Shown one piece after another: positions 1-8,900 of a stretch of DNA of 64,000 bases. Numbering within the stretch: the first letter of the stretch is position 1; each line of letters opens with the position of its first letter. The DNA comes from Prevotella sp. S7-1-8 (lineage in GTDB: Bacteria; Bacteroidota; Bacteroidia; Bacteroidales; Bacteroidaceae), in NCBI RefSeq assembly GCF_000758925.1, contig NZ_JRNC01000036.1, positions 1-64,000 on the forward strand, written 5' to 3'. The notes beneath the pieces are model-generated. The model was not told the origin of the DNA, made no database searches, and saw nothing but the letters and a program-made list of their open reading frames with translations. Position numbers and translations under genes: made by a program.

Positions 1-193
1 AAGGATTATCATTTAACCAGTCTGGAAATTTATCTATCGCTTCTGATGTTCCCTCCGCGTCCGTTTCTTCAGCCTTACCCCACTTGTCTATTTTGAAATT
101 TGTTTGGTTTGTACCCCCCGAGCTGCAAATTATCTGCATGGAATCCTCCATTCTTAACACTTCAACTACTGGCTTTTCATACAATCTTTTCAT
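1..193 (-). CDS. Small Bacteroidales peptide, 3' end cut by the window edge
   Basis: Reading leftward from an ATG at 193, 64 codons stay open to the window edge, so the C-terminus is missing. The product starts MKRLYEKPVVEVLRMED and continues with a short polar segment holding one cysteine (IICSSGG). This start (MK-x-Y-x-KP-x-x-x-V) resembles a very common class of short Bacteroidales peptides of unknown function, often found near exported or signalling proteins. A purine-rich stretch lies just upstream of the ATG. No catalytic motif is visible. The gene is probably real because of the conserved N-terminus, but its role and full length cannot be read from this window. Confidence 0.6.
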   Translation of the reverse strand, partial: MKRLYEKPVVEVLRMEDSMQIICSSGGTNQTNFKIDKWGKAEETDAEGTSEAIDKFPDWLNDNP

Positions 194-1296
194 TCTTTTC
201 CTTTCTTTTCTATGTCCTATGAATTATATGGATTAAAATACTCGAATAACTTTATTGGCATTCAAAGGTAATATTTTTTACAAAAACAAGCAACACTTTC
301 TTTCCCATCCTCTCGTGAATTATGTGATTTTAAGATATTTATTGTAATTTGTAACCTTTCTTAATTATTCAGCGATAAAGAACACTTGTAAATTTTTCTC
401 ACGGGAACTTGAATATATTTAAAAAAAATATTCTCAAAAAAGGTCTTCCTTCAAGAAACATGGTGGCCAGGCAGGTCATAAAGGGCATAGACTTTCTTGT
501 ATAGACACTCCGGACAAGGTTGTTGATTGCGCTCAAAACCGCCGAGCCAATCGTGCGGAGTCGGAGACAGATGTCAAACCGAGCCTTGTATGAGGTTTGG
601 CGCTTCTTCGTGCGTTTATCGCCGAACAGTTACAGGCAATAATTGAAATGTTAAAGAAATATCATAAATTTATGCCTGTAAAATCGATCGTTTTAGAACG
701 AGATAAAGCGAATATATTTATAGAAAAATCCTTGAAAAAGAATCAAGAGTTCCGTTCTGTTGCCATTAATATCTATTGACACCGCGATTGAGCCCTCATG
801 ACGCTGTGTTTGGTATCTGTTTATGCTGCCAATGATACTTGTTTGGCACGTGATTAAATAGCGATCACCAAGCAATTAGAAAACTTTTTATTTCTATTTT
901 TTAAAAGATAAGATATAAGTAGTTGCGTTGCAGCAGATTGCAAAAAACTTTCATTTGCCGCGGATTTCGGCCGAATTGTCTCTTCTTTTTGAATTGGCGC
1001 ACTTATGATAATAGTTTTGTTGGATGTTTTCAACGTTTATTTCGCTTATTTAAAAATTGTCTTCGAACAAAAAGTGAGGTATATCTTTTTTAATGACATT
1101 ATTCATTTTAATTATGTATTTTTTGGCGAGCGCGTAAATTTGTCACTTAACAAAATTGGTTTATGTCACGCTTCAAAATACGTGGAGATTTTGTGGCCGT
1201 TTTTAAAAGTGCCTAAAAATGGCAATTTTAAATATAATGAGTGTTATGATAAATAGAAAAGAAAAACATTCAAATACTGTTAAATTCTCTCATAAA
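194..1296. other. AT-rich intergenic region with a G+C-richer patch
   Basis: No convincing gene over about 1.1 kb. Most of it is strongly AT-rich. The patch at about 463-640 is clearly richer in G+C than its flanks; on the minus strand it reads open for about 70 codons after a stop, with basic, hydrophobic protein-like content, as in a decayed transposase end, but no family could be named. Short open frames at 597-779 (+) and 1005-1256 (+) have AT-driven composition and no recognisable domain. Confidence 0.5.
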
Positions 1297-1328
1297 ATTG
1301 ATAAATTCAAAAATAATTCATACATTTG
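1297..1328 (+). promoter_or_regulatory. Bacteroidetes-type promoter for the DUF1573 gene
   Basis: TACATTTG at 1321-1328 matches the TAnnTTTG -7 box of the Bacteroidetes primary sigma factor. ATTG at 1297-1300 is a fair -33 box, 20 bases upstream. A start near 1335 would give a 5' leader of about 33 bases before the ATG at 1368. Confidence 0.6.
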
Positions 1329-1367
1329 TGTTGAATTATACTTTTTAATTAAAACAGGAATAGAAAC

Positions 1368-1763
1368 ATGAAGAAAATCTTAATTATAGCCTTGATGTTT
1401 GTCGCAAGCGTTAATGTCGCATTTGCACAGGCTCAGATTAAGTTTGACAAATTGAGTCACAACTTTGGAACATTCGCGGAGTCTAATTCCGTTCAGAAAT
1501 GTACGTTCAGTTTTACAAACACCGGTGACCAACCCTTGGTTATCAATCAGGCTGTAGCCAGTTGTGGATGCGCGGTTCCATCTTACACCAAGGCACCTAT
1601 CAAGCCTGGTCAAAAAGGTACCATTACCGTTACATATAATGGCAAGGGTAAATTTCCAGGTCATTTCAAGAAGACTATAACCATACGCTCAAACGGCGTT
1701 CCAGAGATGACACGCTTGTATATTGAAGGTAATATGCAAGAAGCCAAAGACGATAAGAAATAG
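1368..1763 (+). CDS. DUF1573 exported protein
   Basis: 131-residue exported protein. Residues 1-20 form a signal peptide (basic MKK, hydrophobic core, cleavage after VAFAQ). The rest matches the DUF1573 pattern: an FDKLSHNFGT strand start, the SFTNTGDQPLVI segment and the conserved ASCGC motif near residue 66, followed by a PGQKGTITVTYN strand. DUF1573 is an Ig-like (ASH/MSP-like) beta-sandwich common in Bacteroidetes; its molecular role is unknown. It has its own promoter and a strong terminator six bases after the stop, so it looks monocistronic. The family call is confident; function is not. Confidence 0.9.
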   Translation: MKKILIIALMFVASVNVAFAQAQIKFDKLSHNFGTFAESNSVQKCTFSFTNTGDQPLVINQAVASCGCAVPSYTKAPIKPGQKGTITVTYNGKGKFPGHFKKTITIRSNGVPEMTRLYIEGNMQEAKDDKK

Positions 1764-1768
1764 AGTTG

Positions 1769-1811
1769 AATTCCACATGCGACATTCGTTGTATGTGGAA
1801 TTTTTTATTTT
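1769..1811 (+). terminator. Intrinsic terminator after the DUF1573 gene
   Basis: Arms ATTCCACAT and ATGTGGAAT pair around a short loop and are followed by TTTTTTATTTT. Confidence 0.8.
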
Positions 1812-1918
1812 CCAAACTGACTTCACTAACCCTGTCTCAAACACTAACAACTATTGTCAGTGCCTGCAAAAGCTTATTTTTTTCTAATCATATAACCTAT
1901 AAAAATCTATCGAATTCT

Positions 1919-3385
1919 ATGCAAGAAACTGTAACAAAAACTCTTACGGGTGATTTTAACAAGAAAAAAGGCTTGTGGTTTTTGCTTGCCGCCATTGTCA
2001 CCCTGATAGTCTGGAATCTTCCAATCTCTTTTTTGGGCATTGCCGGGCTAACCATTGTACAGCAGCGCGTGATAGCTATATTTGTGATGGCTATTATCTT
2101 ATGGCTCACAGAAGCTATCCCTGCTTGGGCAACGTCAGTCACAATTATTTTTGTACTGCTGTTTTGTGTGAGTGACTCGTCCTTTAATTTCCTACAAGGT
2201 AACACTGGCGAATACGGTCAACTTTTAGACTCGGTTGGTATCATGGCATGTTTTGCCGATCCTACCATCATCCTTTTCTTGGGTGGATTTATTTTGGCTA
2301 TTGCGGCCACAAAATCGGGTCTTGATGTATGGATGGCTAAGACGCTCATAAAACCGTTTGGAAATAAGAGCAAGAATGTTCTTTTGGGATTCATGCTTAT
2401 CACCGGCTTATTCTCCATGTTTATCTCCAACACCGCGACTGCTGCCATGATGCTTACTTTTCTTACGCCTGTGTTTAAAGCTCTGCCAGCCAATGGCAAA
2501 GGACGTATAGCACTGACCATGGCAATCCCCATCGGTGCCAACCTTGGCGGTATGGGCACGCCTATCGGAACGCCGCCTAACGCATTCGCTTACAAGGTTT
2601 TAAACGATCCTGCTGGAATGGATATGAATATTGGTTTTGGGCAGTGGATGATGGTGATGGCACCGTTGGTTATCATATTGCTGATCATCGCATGGTTTGT
2701 AATGTGCAAACTATTCCCGTTTTCCAAAGATACTATAGAATTGAAAATAGAGGGAGACATGCGTCACAATTGGCGCACGGTAGTTGTTGGCGCTACTTTT
2801 GCCATAACAATTTTCTTGTGGGTGTTTGGCAAGCAGTTGGGCATCAACGCTAACACCGTGGCTATGCTACCTATCGCGGTGTTTGCCTTTACGGGTGTTA
2901 TCACGTCTAAAGATTTACGTGACATTGATTGGGGCGTTATTTGGATGGTTGCCGGTGGATTTGCGCTTGGCCTTGCCCTTAATGGAACAGGATTGGCAGA
3001 AGTGGCTATCAAATCTATACCGTTTGGAGAATGGAGCCCAATTGTCATTTTGGTCATGGCTGGATTGGTATGCTATTTCCTGTCAAACTTTATCAGCAAT
3101 ACCGCTACCGCAGCCTTGATGATTCCTATCTTGACCGTTGTGTGCGAAGGCATGGGCAACAAGTTGGATATTATCGGAGGTACATCCACCGTCCTCATTG
3201 GTATTGCTATTGCCGCATCCGCTGCAATGTCTCTGCCAATTTCCACTCCACCGAACGCCATAGCCTACTCCACTGGTCTCATAGAGCAGAAAGATATGGC
3301 CAAGACCGGGTTGATAGTTGGTTTTATCACGCTGATAGTTGGTTTCTCATTGTTGATAGTGGTAGGCAAGATGGGTATCTTATAA
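1919..3385 (+). CDS. DASS/SLC13-family anion (dicarboxylate) symporter
   Basis: 488-residue inner-membrane transporter of the divalent anion:Na+ symporter family (SLC13; CitT/SdcS-like). Two inverted halves each carry the family signature: SNTATAAMM in the first and SNTATAALM in the second, the Ser-Asn-Thr motifs that bind sodium and substrate. Each half also has a GTPPNA/STPPNA segment. About 12 hydrophobic segments are visible. An upstream in-frame start at 1766 would overlap the terminator and add 51 residues unlike any family N-terminus, so ATG 1919 is preferred. The likely substrates are C4-dicarboxylates such as succinate, fumarate or malate; exact specificity cannot be read from sequence. 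Confidence 0.88.
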   Translation: MQETVTKTLTGDFNKKKGLWFLLAAIVTLIVWNLPISFLGIAGLTIVQQRVIAIFVMAIILWLTEAIPAWATSVTIIFVLLFCVSDSSFNFLQGNTGEYGQLLDSVGIMACFADPTIILFLGGFILAIAATKSGLDVWMAKTLIKPFGNKSKNVLLGFMLITGLFSMFISNTATAAMMLTFLTPVFKALPANGKGRIALTMAIPIGANLGGMGTPIGTPPNAFAYKVLNDPAGMDMNIGFGQWMMVMAPLVIILLIIAWFVMCKLFPFSKDTIELKIEGDMRHNWRTVVVGATFAITIFLWVFGKQLGINANTVAMLPIAVFAFTGVITSKDLRDIDWGVIWMVAGGFALGLALNGTGLAEVAIKSIPFGEWSPIVILVMAGLVCYFLSNFISNTATAALMIPILTVVCEGMGNKLDIIGGTSTVLIGIAIAASAAMSLPISTPPNAIAYSTGLIEQKDMAKTGLIVGFITLIVGFSLLIVVGKMGIL

Positions 3386-3426
3386 ACGGCATTGAATAAA
3401 CAAACCATTAAATGGTAAAGAAAACG

Positions 3427-3464
3427 AAAGGAGCTGCCAAAAACTATTTGACAGCTCCTTTTGG
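3427..3464. terminator. Bidirectional terminator between convergent genes
   Basis: AAAGGAGCTG and CAGCTCCTTTT arms around an A/T-rich loop, with T-rich tracts on both strands. It sits between the transporter gene and the convergent gene at 3483-4109. Confidence 0.8.
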
Positions 3465-3482
3465 TTGTATATAATTGAAAAC

Positions 3483-4109
3483 TCATTCAAATTTTAATCC
3501 GTTCCACTTCATTGTTATAGTTGGCAACATATTTTTTATCTTATCGTTCTCCTCGCTCGAAAATATAGGAACGGAGCGATGTACAACCATGGTCTGGCTG
3601 GAAACGGATAGAGAGGCACTTACCAATATTACATTGAGTTTCTGACTTATATTTGTAAAATCTTCTTGCGTCATCGTATCCGGCTTGACCAATTGGCAGA
3701 ACTTGGTTTTGTCGGATAATGGGTTTGTCAAATGTATGGGATGCCATTCTTGATTGTAAAAGCAGACCTTACTCTCTTTTTGCGGCGCGCTCCATGTCTG
3801 AACAACACAAATGATGGAATCATTACCTTGATATGGCAGCCGTTTTATGTCCAATTCGACAGCATTATTTAAAGTAATATGGAGATAATCTGCCGTGATC
3901 GTGTCTATCTTGCTCGTTCCTTCCAAGTCATGTCTTACTTCATTTTTGGTGCTCGTGGAAACGCATTTTGTCATTTCCAATCGAGAGTCGTGCCCTATGT
4001 AAGGAATCATTTTGATGGGCATTGACAGCCATAAATCAACCATTGACTTCGAAAATGTAGGTAGGGATATCATAAACGTGCCCAATAACAATGCCGTTTT
4101 AAATTTCAT
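3483..4109 (-). CDS. DUF3256-like exported protein
   Basis: 208 residues. Residues 1-20 look like a signal peptide (MKFKTALLLGTFMISLPTFS). The body matches my memory of the DUF3256 family of Bacteroidales exported proteins: an LSMPIKMIPYI segment near residue 28, DYLHITL near residue 74 and a polar C-terminal half. Length fits the family (about 200 residues). No catalytic motif is visible and the role is unknown. Likely its own unit, ending at the shared bidirectional terminator. The start is the only ATG before the signal peptide. Confidence 0.65.
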   Translation of the reverse strand: MKFKTALLLGTFMISLPTFSKSMVDLWLSMPIKMIPYIGHDSRLEMTKCVSTSTKNEVRHDLEGTSKIDTITADYLHITLNNAVELDIKRLPYQGNDSIICVVQTWSAPQKESKVCFYNQEWHPIHLTNPLSDKTKFCQLVKPDTMTQEDFTNISQKLNVILVSASLSVSSQTMVVHRSVPIFSSEENDKIKNMLPTITMKWNGLKFE

Positions 4110-4177
4110 CTTTGTTTTTTTTGTTGCATTAATAACCTTGCGAACGAAAGAATATTGCCATCAAGTCATTAAAAAAA

Positions 4178-4645
4178 TTAAATAGAGAACGGTCCAAAAC
4201 GCATTTGGGCAGTCCAAATACTATTATAAGGCGAAACGAAGATGGTAAAAAGATGGCCGAATCCCATAGGGGAAACTCCACCGGAATAAAAAACGTCGCC
4301 ATCATCCTCATAGTCCATCGTAATGGAATAATCTTTTTTCATAGTCTTTGCAATGGCGGAAAGTTGGGTGAGCGCTTGCTGTTTGTTTTTTTTATTCATA
4401 TAACAGCGTACTTCACATAACTTTCGTTGTGCAAATTTGAAGGTGATTTTATCCCATTTGAACCCTCTGTAATGGACATTTTGATAAACCACTAAGTTGG
4501 TGTTGGAAGTTGTTGGCTCGCCCAGCGAAGATTTGAGGTTTATAATTGCGTCATCAAAAATAGTTCCGAACTTCAACGTCTTCAAGTCTTGTGCTTGTGC
4601 CAATGTCACAAACATAAGGCATAGTGTCATCAGTATTTTTCTCAT
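4178..4645 (-). CDS. Small exported protein of unknown function
   Basis: 155 residues with a clear N-terminal signal peptide (MRKILMTLCLMFVTLAQAQ, cleavage after AQA). The mature part is mixed alpha/beta in look: FGTIFDDAI followed by LGEPTT, then FAQRKLCEVRCYM and a helix KNKQQALTQLSAIAKTMKKDY. It resembles Bacteroidales periplasmic proteins but I cannot assign a family. It lies in the same direction as the DUF3256-like gene with 68 bases between them, so cotranscription is possible. Confidence 0.6.
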   Translation of the reverse strand: MRKILMTLCLMFVTLAQAQDLKTLKFGTIFDDAIINLKSSLGEPTTSNTNLVVYQNVHYRGFKWDKITFKFAQRKLCEVRCYMNKKNKQQALTQLSAIAKTMKKDYSITMDYEDDGDVFYSGGVSPMGFGHLFTIFVSPYNSIWTAQMRFGPFSI

Positions 4646-4994
4646 TTTGTTTTTCTGTTAACAAATAAAAACATTTTAATAGATCCGTCCACCGTCTATG
4701 TGATTTGAGTAAGCGAAAAATGAAAAAATATCACAAACAGTTAAAAGTCATAATATACTTCAAGCCATTTTTTCCTTGCGCTGCAAAGATAAACAATTTT
4801 ACATATATTACCAAAGAATGGTCCACTTAATATGATTGCTTATACACGAAGATAAACGACGTTGTTTTAAGAGTGTGAGATAGCTTCGCTTTCACAAAAA
4901 CACTTTGCTAAGAGTAATAAAATTTTGGTAATAACGATTGGTGGTATCAAGAGATGCGGACAAGAACGTAGAAGAAGACCATATCGTTCTAAAC
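4646..4994. other. Intergenic region without a visible gene
   Basis: About 350 bases of AT-rich sequence with stops in all frames. No RNA gene or repeat recognised. Confidence 0.5.
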
Positions 4995-5036
4995 GAAAAA
5001 GAAAAGCCAGAGCTGTCTAAAAGACAAGCCCTGGCT
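4995..5036 (-). terminator. Terminator after the DUF2807 lipoprotein gene
   Basis: On the minus strand, AGCCAGGGCT and AGCTCTGGCT arms with an inner GTCT/AGAC pair precede a T-rich run (TTTTCTTTTT). Confidence 0.75.
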
Positions 5037-5071
5037 ATCAACATAAGATTAGAGAAGTTATAAAAGCGTTT

Positions 5072-5761
5072 CTATTGTCCCACGTGCAGCTTGTCAAAGT
5101 TGATATCTCCAGTTCCATGCGCTCTCTTTCGGAAGTTTTTGACGTTGCCAGATAGAAATATATCGCCGACGCCTTGCAAGTCGAGAGACGCATAACCACT
5201 ATTTACAAAATGAATTTTGACATCCCCTACTCCTTTCAATTTGACATCGCTTCGTTTGGCCGTGAGCGACTTTATATCAATGTCCCCAACTCCCAACAAT
5301 GTGGAATGAAACTCGTCGCAAATCACATTTGCCATCTCTATGTCACCACTCCCTTTTAGATAAAGGTTGAGCGTGTCTGTATCAAGCTTGCCATTGATAC
5401 AAAAATCGCCAGAACCTTCCATTGAGATGCCTATTAAATCTGGCGAGGTGACATATATCACAGGAGAGGGATTATTATTAAACAAATTTACATCTGCGAG
5501 TTTTTTTTCAACACTCACAACAAGGGTATTGCCAGAGAAACTTGTTTTTATGGCATTAACACGACTTTCAGGACCTACTACCTTGGCTCCAAACGTGTCG
5601 GATTGTGCAAAAAAAACGTCACATGCTCCTTTAATTTTGATAGCTGTAAATGGCCTTACATGGCGCACGCTGGTAACTTCCGCGCTGTTGAATGTCTTTG
5701 AATAATTGCCACATGAGCATAGCGTAACAACTGAAACAAATAATAATAAAGTTTTTTTCAT
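5072..5761 (-). CDS. DUF2807 (GIN-domain, adhesin-head-like) lipoprotein
   Basis: 229 residues from ATG 5761. A longer frame upstream exists, but the MKKTLLLFVSVVTLCSCG lipoprotein signal marks the true start; cysteine 16 or 18 would be lipidated. The mature part is a right-handed beta-helix-like DUF2807 domain: an RPFTAIKIKGACDVFFAQSD opening, then short repeats with the glycine-aspartate pattern GSGDF, GSGDIE, GVGDID, GVGDVK, GVGDIF and GTGDIN. Proteins of this family are cell-envelope proteins of unknown function, abundant in Bacteroidetes. It is divergent from the large activase gene at 5937. Confidence 0.85.
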   Translation of the reverse strand: MKKTLLLFVSVVTLCSCGNYSKTFNSAEVTSVRHVRPFTAIKIKGACDVFFAQSDTFGAKVVGPESRVNAIKTSFSGNTLVVSVEKKLADVNLFNNNPSPVIYVTSPDLIGISMEGSGDFCINGKLDTDTLNLYLKGSGDIEMANVICDEFHSTLLGVGDIDIKSLTAKRSDVKLKGVGDVKIHFVNSGYASLDLQGVGDIFLSGNVKNFRKRAHGTGDINFDKLHVGQ

Positions 5762-5851
5762 GTCATTTGCATTGTATGTTTTATGTTTGGACGAAATGGA
5801 ATTTAAAAAGGTTGCAAGAATTGTTTTGTTTTTGCAAAAAAACAAAAAATC

Positions 5852-5883
5852 TTTGTTCACTCTCTGTATTTGTCGTATTTTTG
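5852..5883 (+). promoter_or_regulatory. Promoter for the CoA-activase gene
   Basis: TTTG at 5852-5855 and TATTTTTG at 5876-5883 are separated by 20 bases, a good match to the Bacteroidetes -33/-7 consensus. The predicted start near 5890 leaves a leader of about 47 bases. Confidence 0.65.
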
Positions 5884-5936
5884 TAAATTGTAAAAAAGCT
5901 TTTTTCAGAAAAAGATTTATTAATAGATATTGGTAG

Positions 5937-8900
5937 ATGCGCAATATATATCGGATAGGTCTTGACGTGGGGTCGACCACAGCAAAAATTGTCGTTTTGG
6001 ATAACAACCGTCGCTTGGTATTTGCGCGTTATGAGCGGCACAACGCCAAAGTTATGGCATTGGTTTCCAAGTATATTGATGAAATATACCAGCGGTTCGG
6101 CGATATAGAAACGAAACTATGCGTCACGGGGTCGGTAGGTATGCAAACAAAAGAGCAGCTAAAAGTCGATTTTGTGCAAGAGGTAGTGGCGGCCACAGTG
6201 TTTGTGCGCGAACGTTATCCGAAGGTTAAAACACTTGTTGACATTGGTGGCGAAGATGCCAAGGTGGTTTTCTTCAATGGCAAAAGTATGGAGCTGCGCA
6301 TGAATGGTAACTGCGCGGGGGGTACGGGAGCTTTCATAGACCAAATGTCGGTGCTTATGGGTTGTGACAACGCAAAAATGAGCGAGTTGGCCGAAAAGGC
6401 CCGACATGTTTATCCAATGGCAGCGAGATGTGGAGTGTTTGCTAAGACGGACGTTCAAAATCTCATGTCGCGCAATCTGCCAAAAAGTGACATCGCTGCC
6501 AGCATTTTCCATAGTATTGCCGTCCAAACTGTAACAACGCTTAGCCGCGGATGCGACTTCACGCCTCCAATATTGCTCTGTGGCGGCCCTCTCACATTTC
6601 TGCCAGCTCTGCGAAAAGCGTTTTCTGAATACCTTAAGATACCATACGACGATTTGACCGTACCTGAAAATGGCAATCTGATACCCGCGATGGGTTGCGC
6701 ATTTAAATCCGGTGATACAAAACCGAGGAAATTATCCGAGCTCAAAGGATTGTTGGAGCGGTCTGCACAAAAGCTCGTTGACCGCTCTCGAGCGGAGCAA
6801 AAAAAACGCAAAGTGGTCACCGGCACCGGCTCTACGTCAAGGCACGACAAGACTGATGTTCAAGAAGGGCTGCCGCCACTGTTTGAGAATGTGGCACATT
6901 ACCAAAACTGGTTGAAATCTAAGCAACAATATGCCACCCCACTCTATCCCTTAAAACGTGGCGTGGAAGAGGTGGTCATAGGCGTTGATTCTGGTTCCAC
7001 CACAACTAAGATAGTGGCTGTAAGAACGAACAAGGAGGGTAAAGGCCAAATTGTTTTCAAAGATTATGCCATGAATCTTGGCAATCCTATCAAGGCCGTG
7101 TCTGACGGTTTGCTACGCCTGCAAAAAGCGGCGGACAAGGTGGGGGCTGATATACACATTGTGGGTTCTTGCTCCACAGGATATGGAGAGGATCTCATCA
7201 AAACGGCATTCAATTTGGATGACGGAATTATAGAGACGATGGCTCATTATCGCGCGGCTGCTCATCTTATGCCCAACGTGTCGTTCATACTCGACATTGG
7301 TGGCCAAGATATGAAAGCTATCTTCGTGGAGAATGGGGTTGTGGTGCGCATGGAGCTGAACGAGGCGTGCTCGTCAGGATGTGGGACATTCATTCAGACT
7401 TTCGCGCACAACCTTGGTTATGAAGTGGAAGATTTTGCCCGATTGGCCTGCAATGCTCCCAACCCCTGCGATCTCGGCACGAGATGCACGGTGTTTATGA
7501 ACTCCAAGGTGAAACAAGTGATGCGCGAGGGAGTTACAATCGAGGATATAGCATGTGGATTGTCATATTCCGTGGTACGCAATTGCTTATACAAAGTGTT
7601 GAAACTTCATGGGAATGAACATCTTGGCAACAAGATAGTAGTGCAAGGTGGCACTATGAAAAACGACTCTGTAGTACGTGCTTTTGAACTGTTGACTGGC
7701 GCCAAGGTGGCCCGTGGCAACATGCCTGAGATGATGGGGGCGTATGGATGCGCACTCAACGCAATCAATCTGTTTGAGCAAAAAAATGTAAAGTGTTCTC
7801 GAAGCATAGCAGACCTATTATCCGTATCAGCTTATAATACCAAATTGCTCAATTGTAAAGGTTGTGAAAATAACTGCTTCGTAACCCAGTATACATTTGC
7901 CGGCAACCATAAATTTTACTCCGGGAACAAGTGCGAGCGTATTTTCAACAACAAGGGCAAGGGGGCTTCAAAAGGCAAAAACATCTATGTCTACAAATAC
8001 AAGCTGCTTTTTGACAGAAAGTGTGCCGAGAGACCATCTTGCCAACGTGTTGTCGGCATACCTCGCGTGTTGAACATGTATGAGGATTATCCATTTTGGC
8101 ACGCCCTGTTTACAACAGCGGGGTTTGGTGTAACGCTTAGCGATGAATCTACCTTCCATCGCTACGAGGAGGCATTGGGAAGCGTGATGAGCGACAATAT
8201 CTGTTTCCCTGCCAAGCTCGTGCATGCGCATATCCAAGAACTTGATGATAAAATATCGAAACTCAACGGTGACAAAACAGGATTTATCTTTATGCCTTAT
8301 GTTGTTTATGAACAGCAAGACGATAACAGGAACATAAACAGCTACAACTGCCCCATTGTCTCCGCGTACTCTGATGTGATACGAGGCGCCATGAAATTGC
8401 GTACGCATGTGGATTCCCCGGTTATCAATTTTAGGGATAAAGCTCTTTTGAAAAAACAAATTTTCGCTTATCTCAAGAAACTCGGCGTGTGCAAAAGTAC
8501 TATTGACAAAGCTTATAGTGCCGCCATATTGGCACAAGACGCCTATACAAGTGAAGTAAAAAAAATGGCGGAGGAAATTCTCGCGGATGGAAGAGCGAAT
8601 GGTAATTTTACGATCTTGCTGGCTGGTCGCCCCTACCACACCGACCCCTTGGTACAACACAAACTGTCCGAAATGATAGCGTCGTTGGGCGTAAATGTCA
8701 TTTCCGAGGATATAGTGCGCGACGATTTCAATACAAGCGCTGGCGACACATACCTTGTTAAGCAGTGGGCTTACATGAGTCGCATCATCAAAGCGGGCCA
8801 ATGGTGCGCAGAACAACCAAACGATGTACACTTTGTGCAGATGACATCTTTCGGATGTGGACCGGATTCTTTCATACAAGACGAGGTTCGAGGCATTCTG

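Noticed and set aside
597..779. 60-codon open frame
   Set aside because: Its 5' part lies over the G+C-rich relic and the rest is AT-rich; no protein-like pattern or family.
1005..1256. 83-codon open frame in AT-rich DNA
   Set aside because: Composition is driven by AT-rich sequence, with no family resemblance, no signal and no conserved start context.
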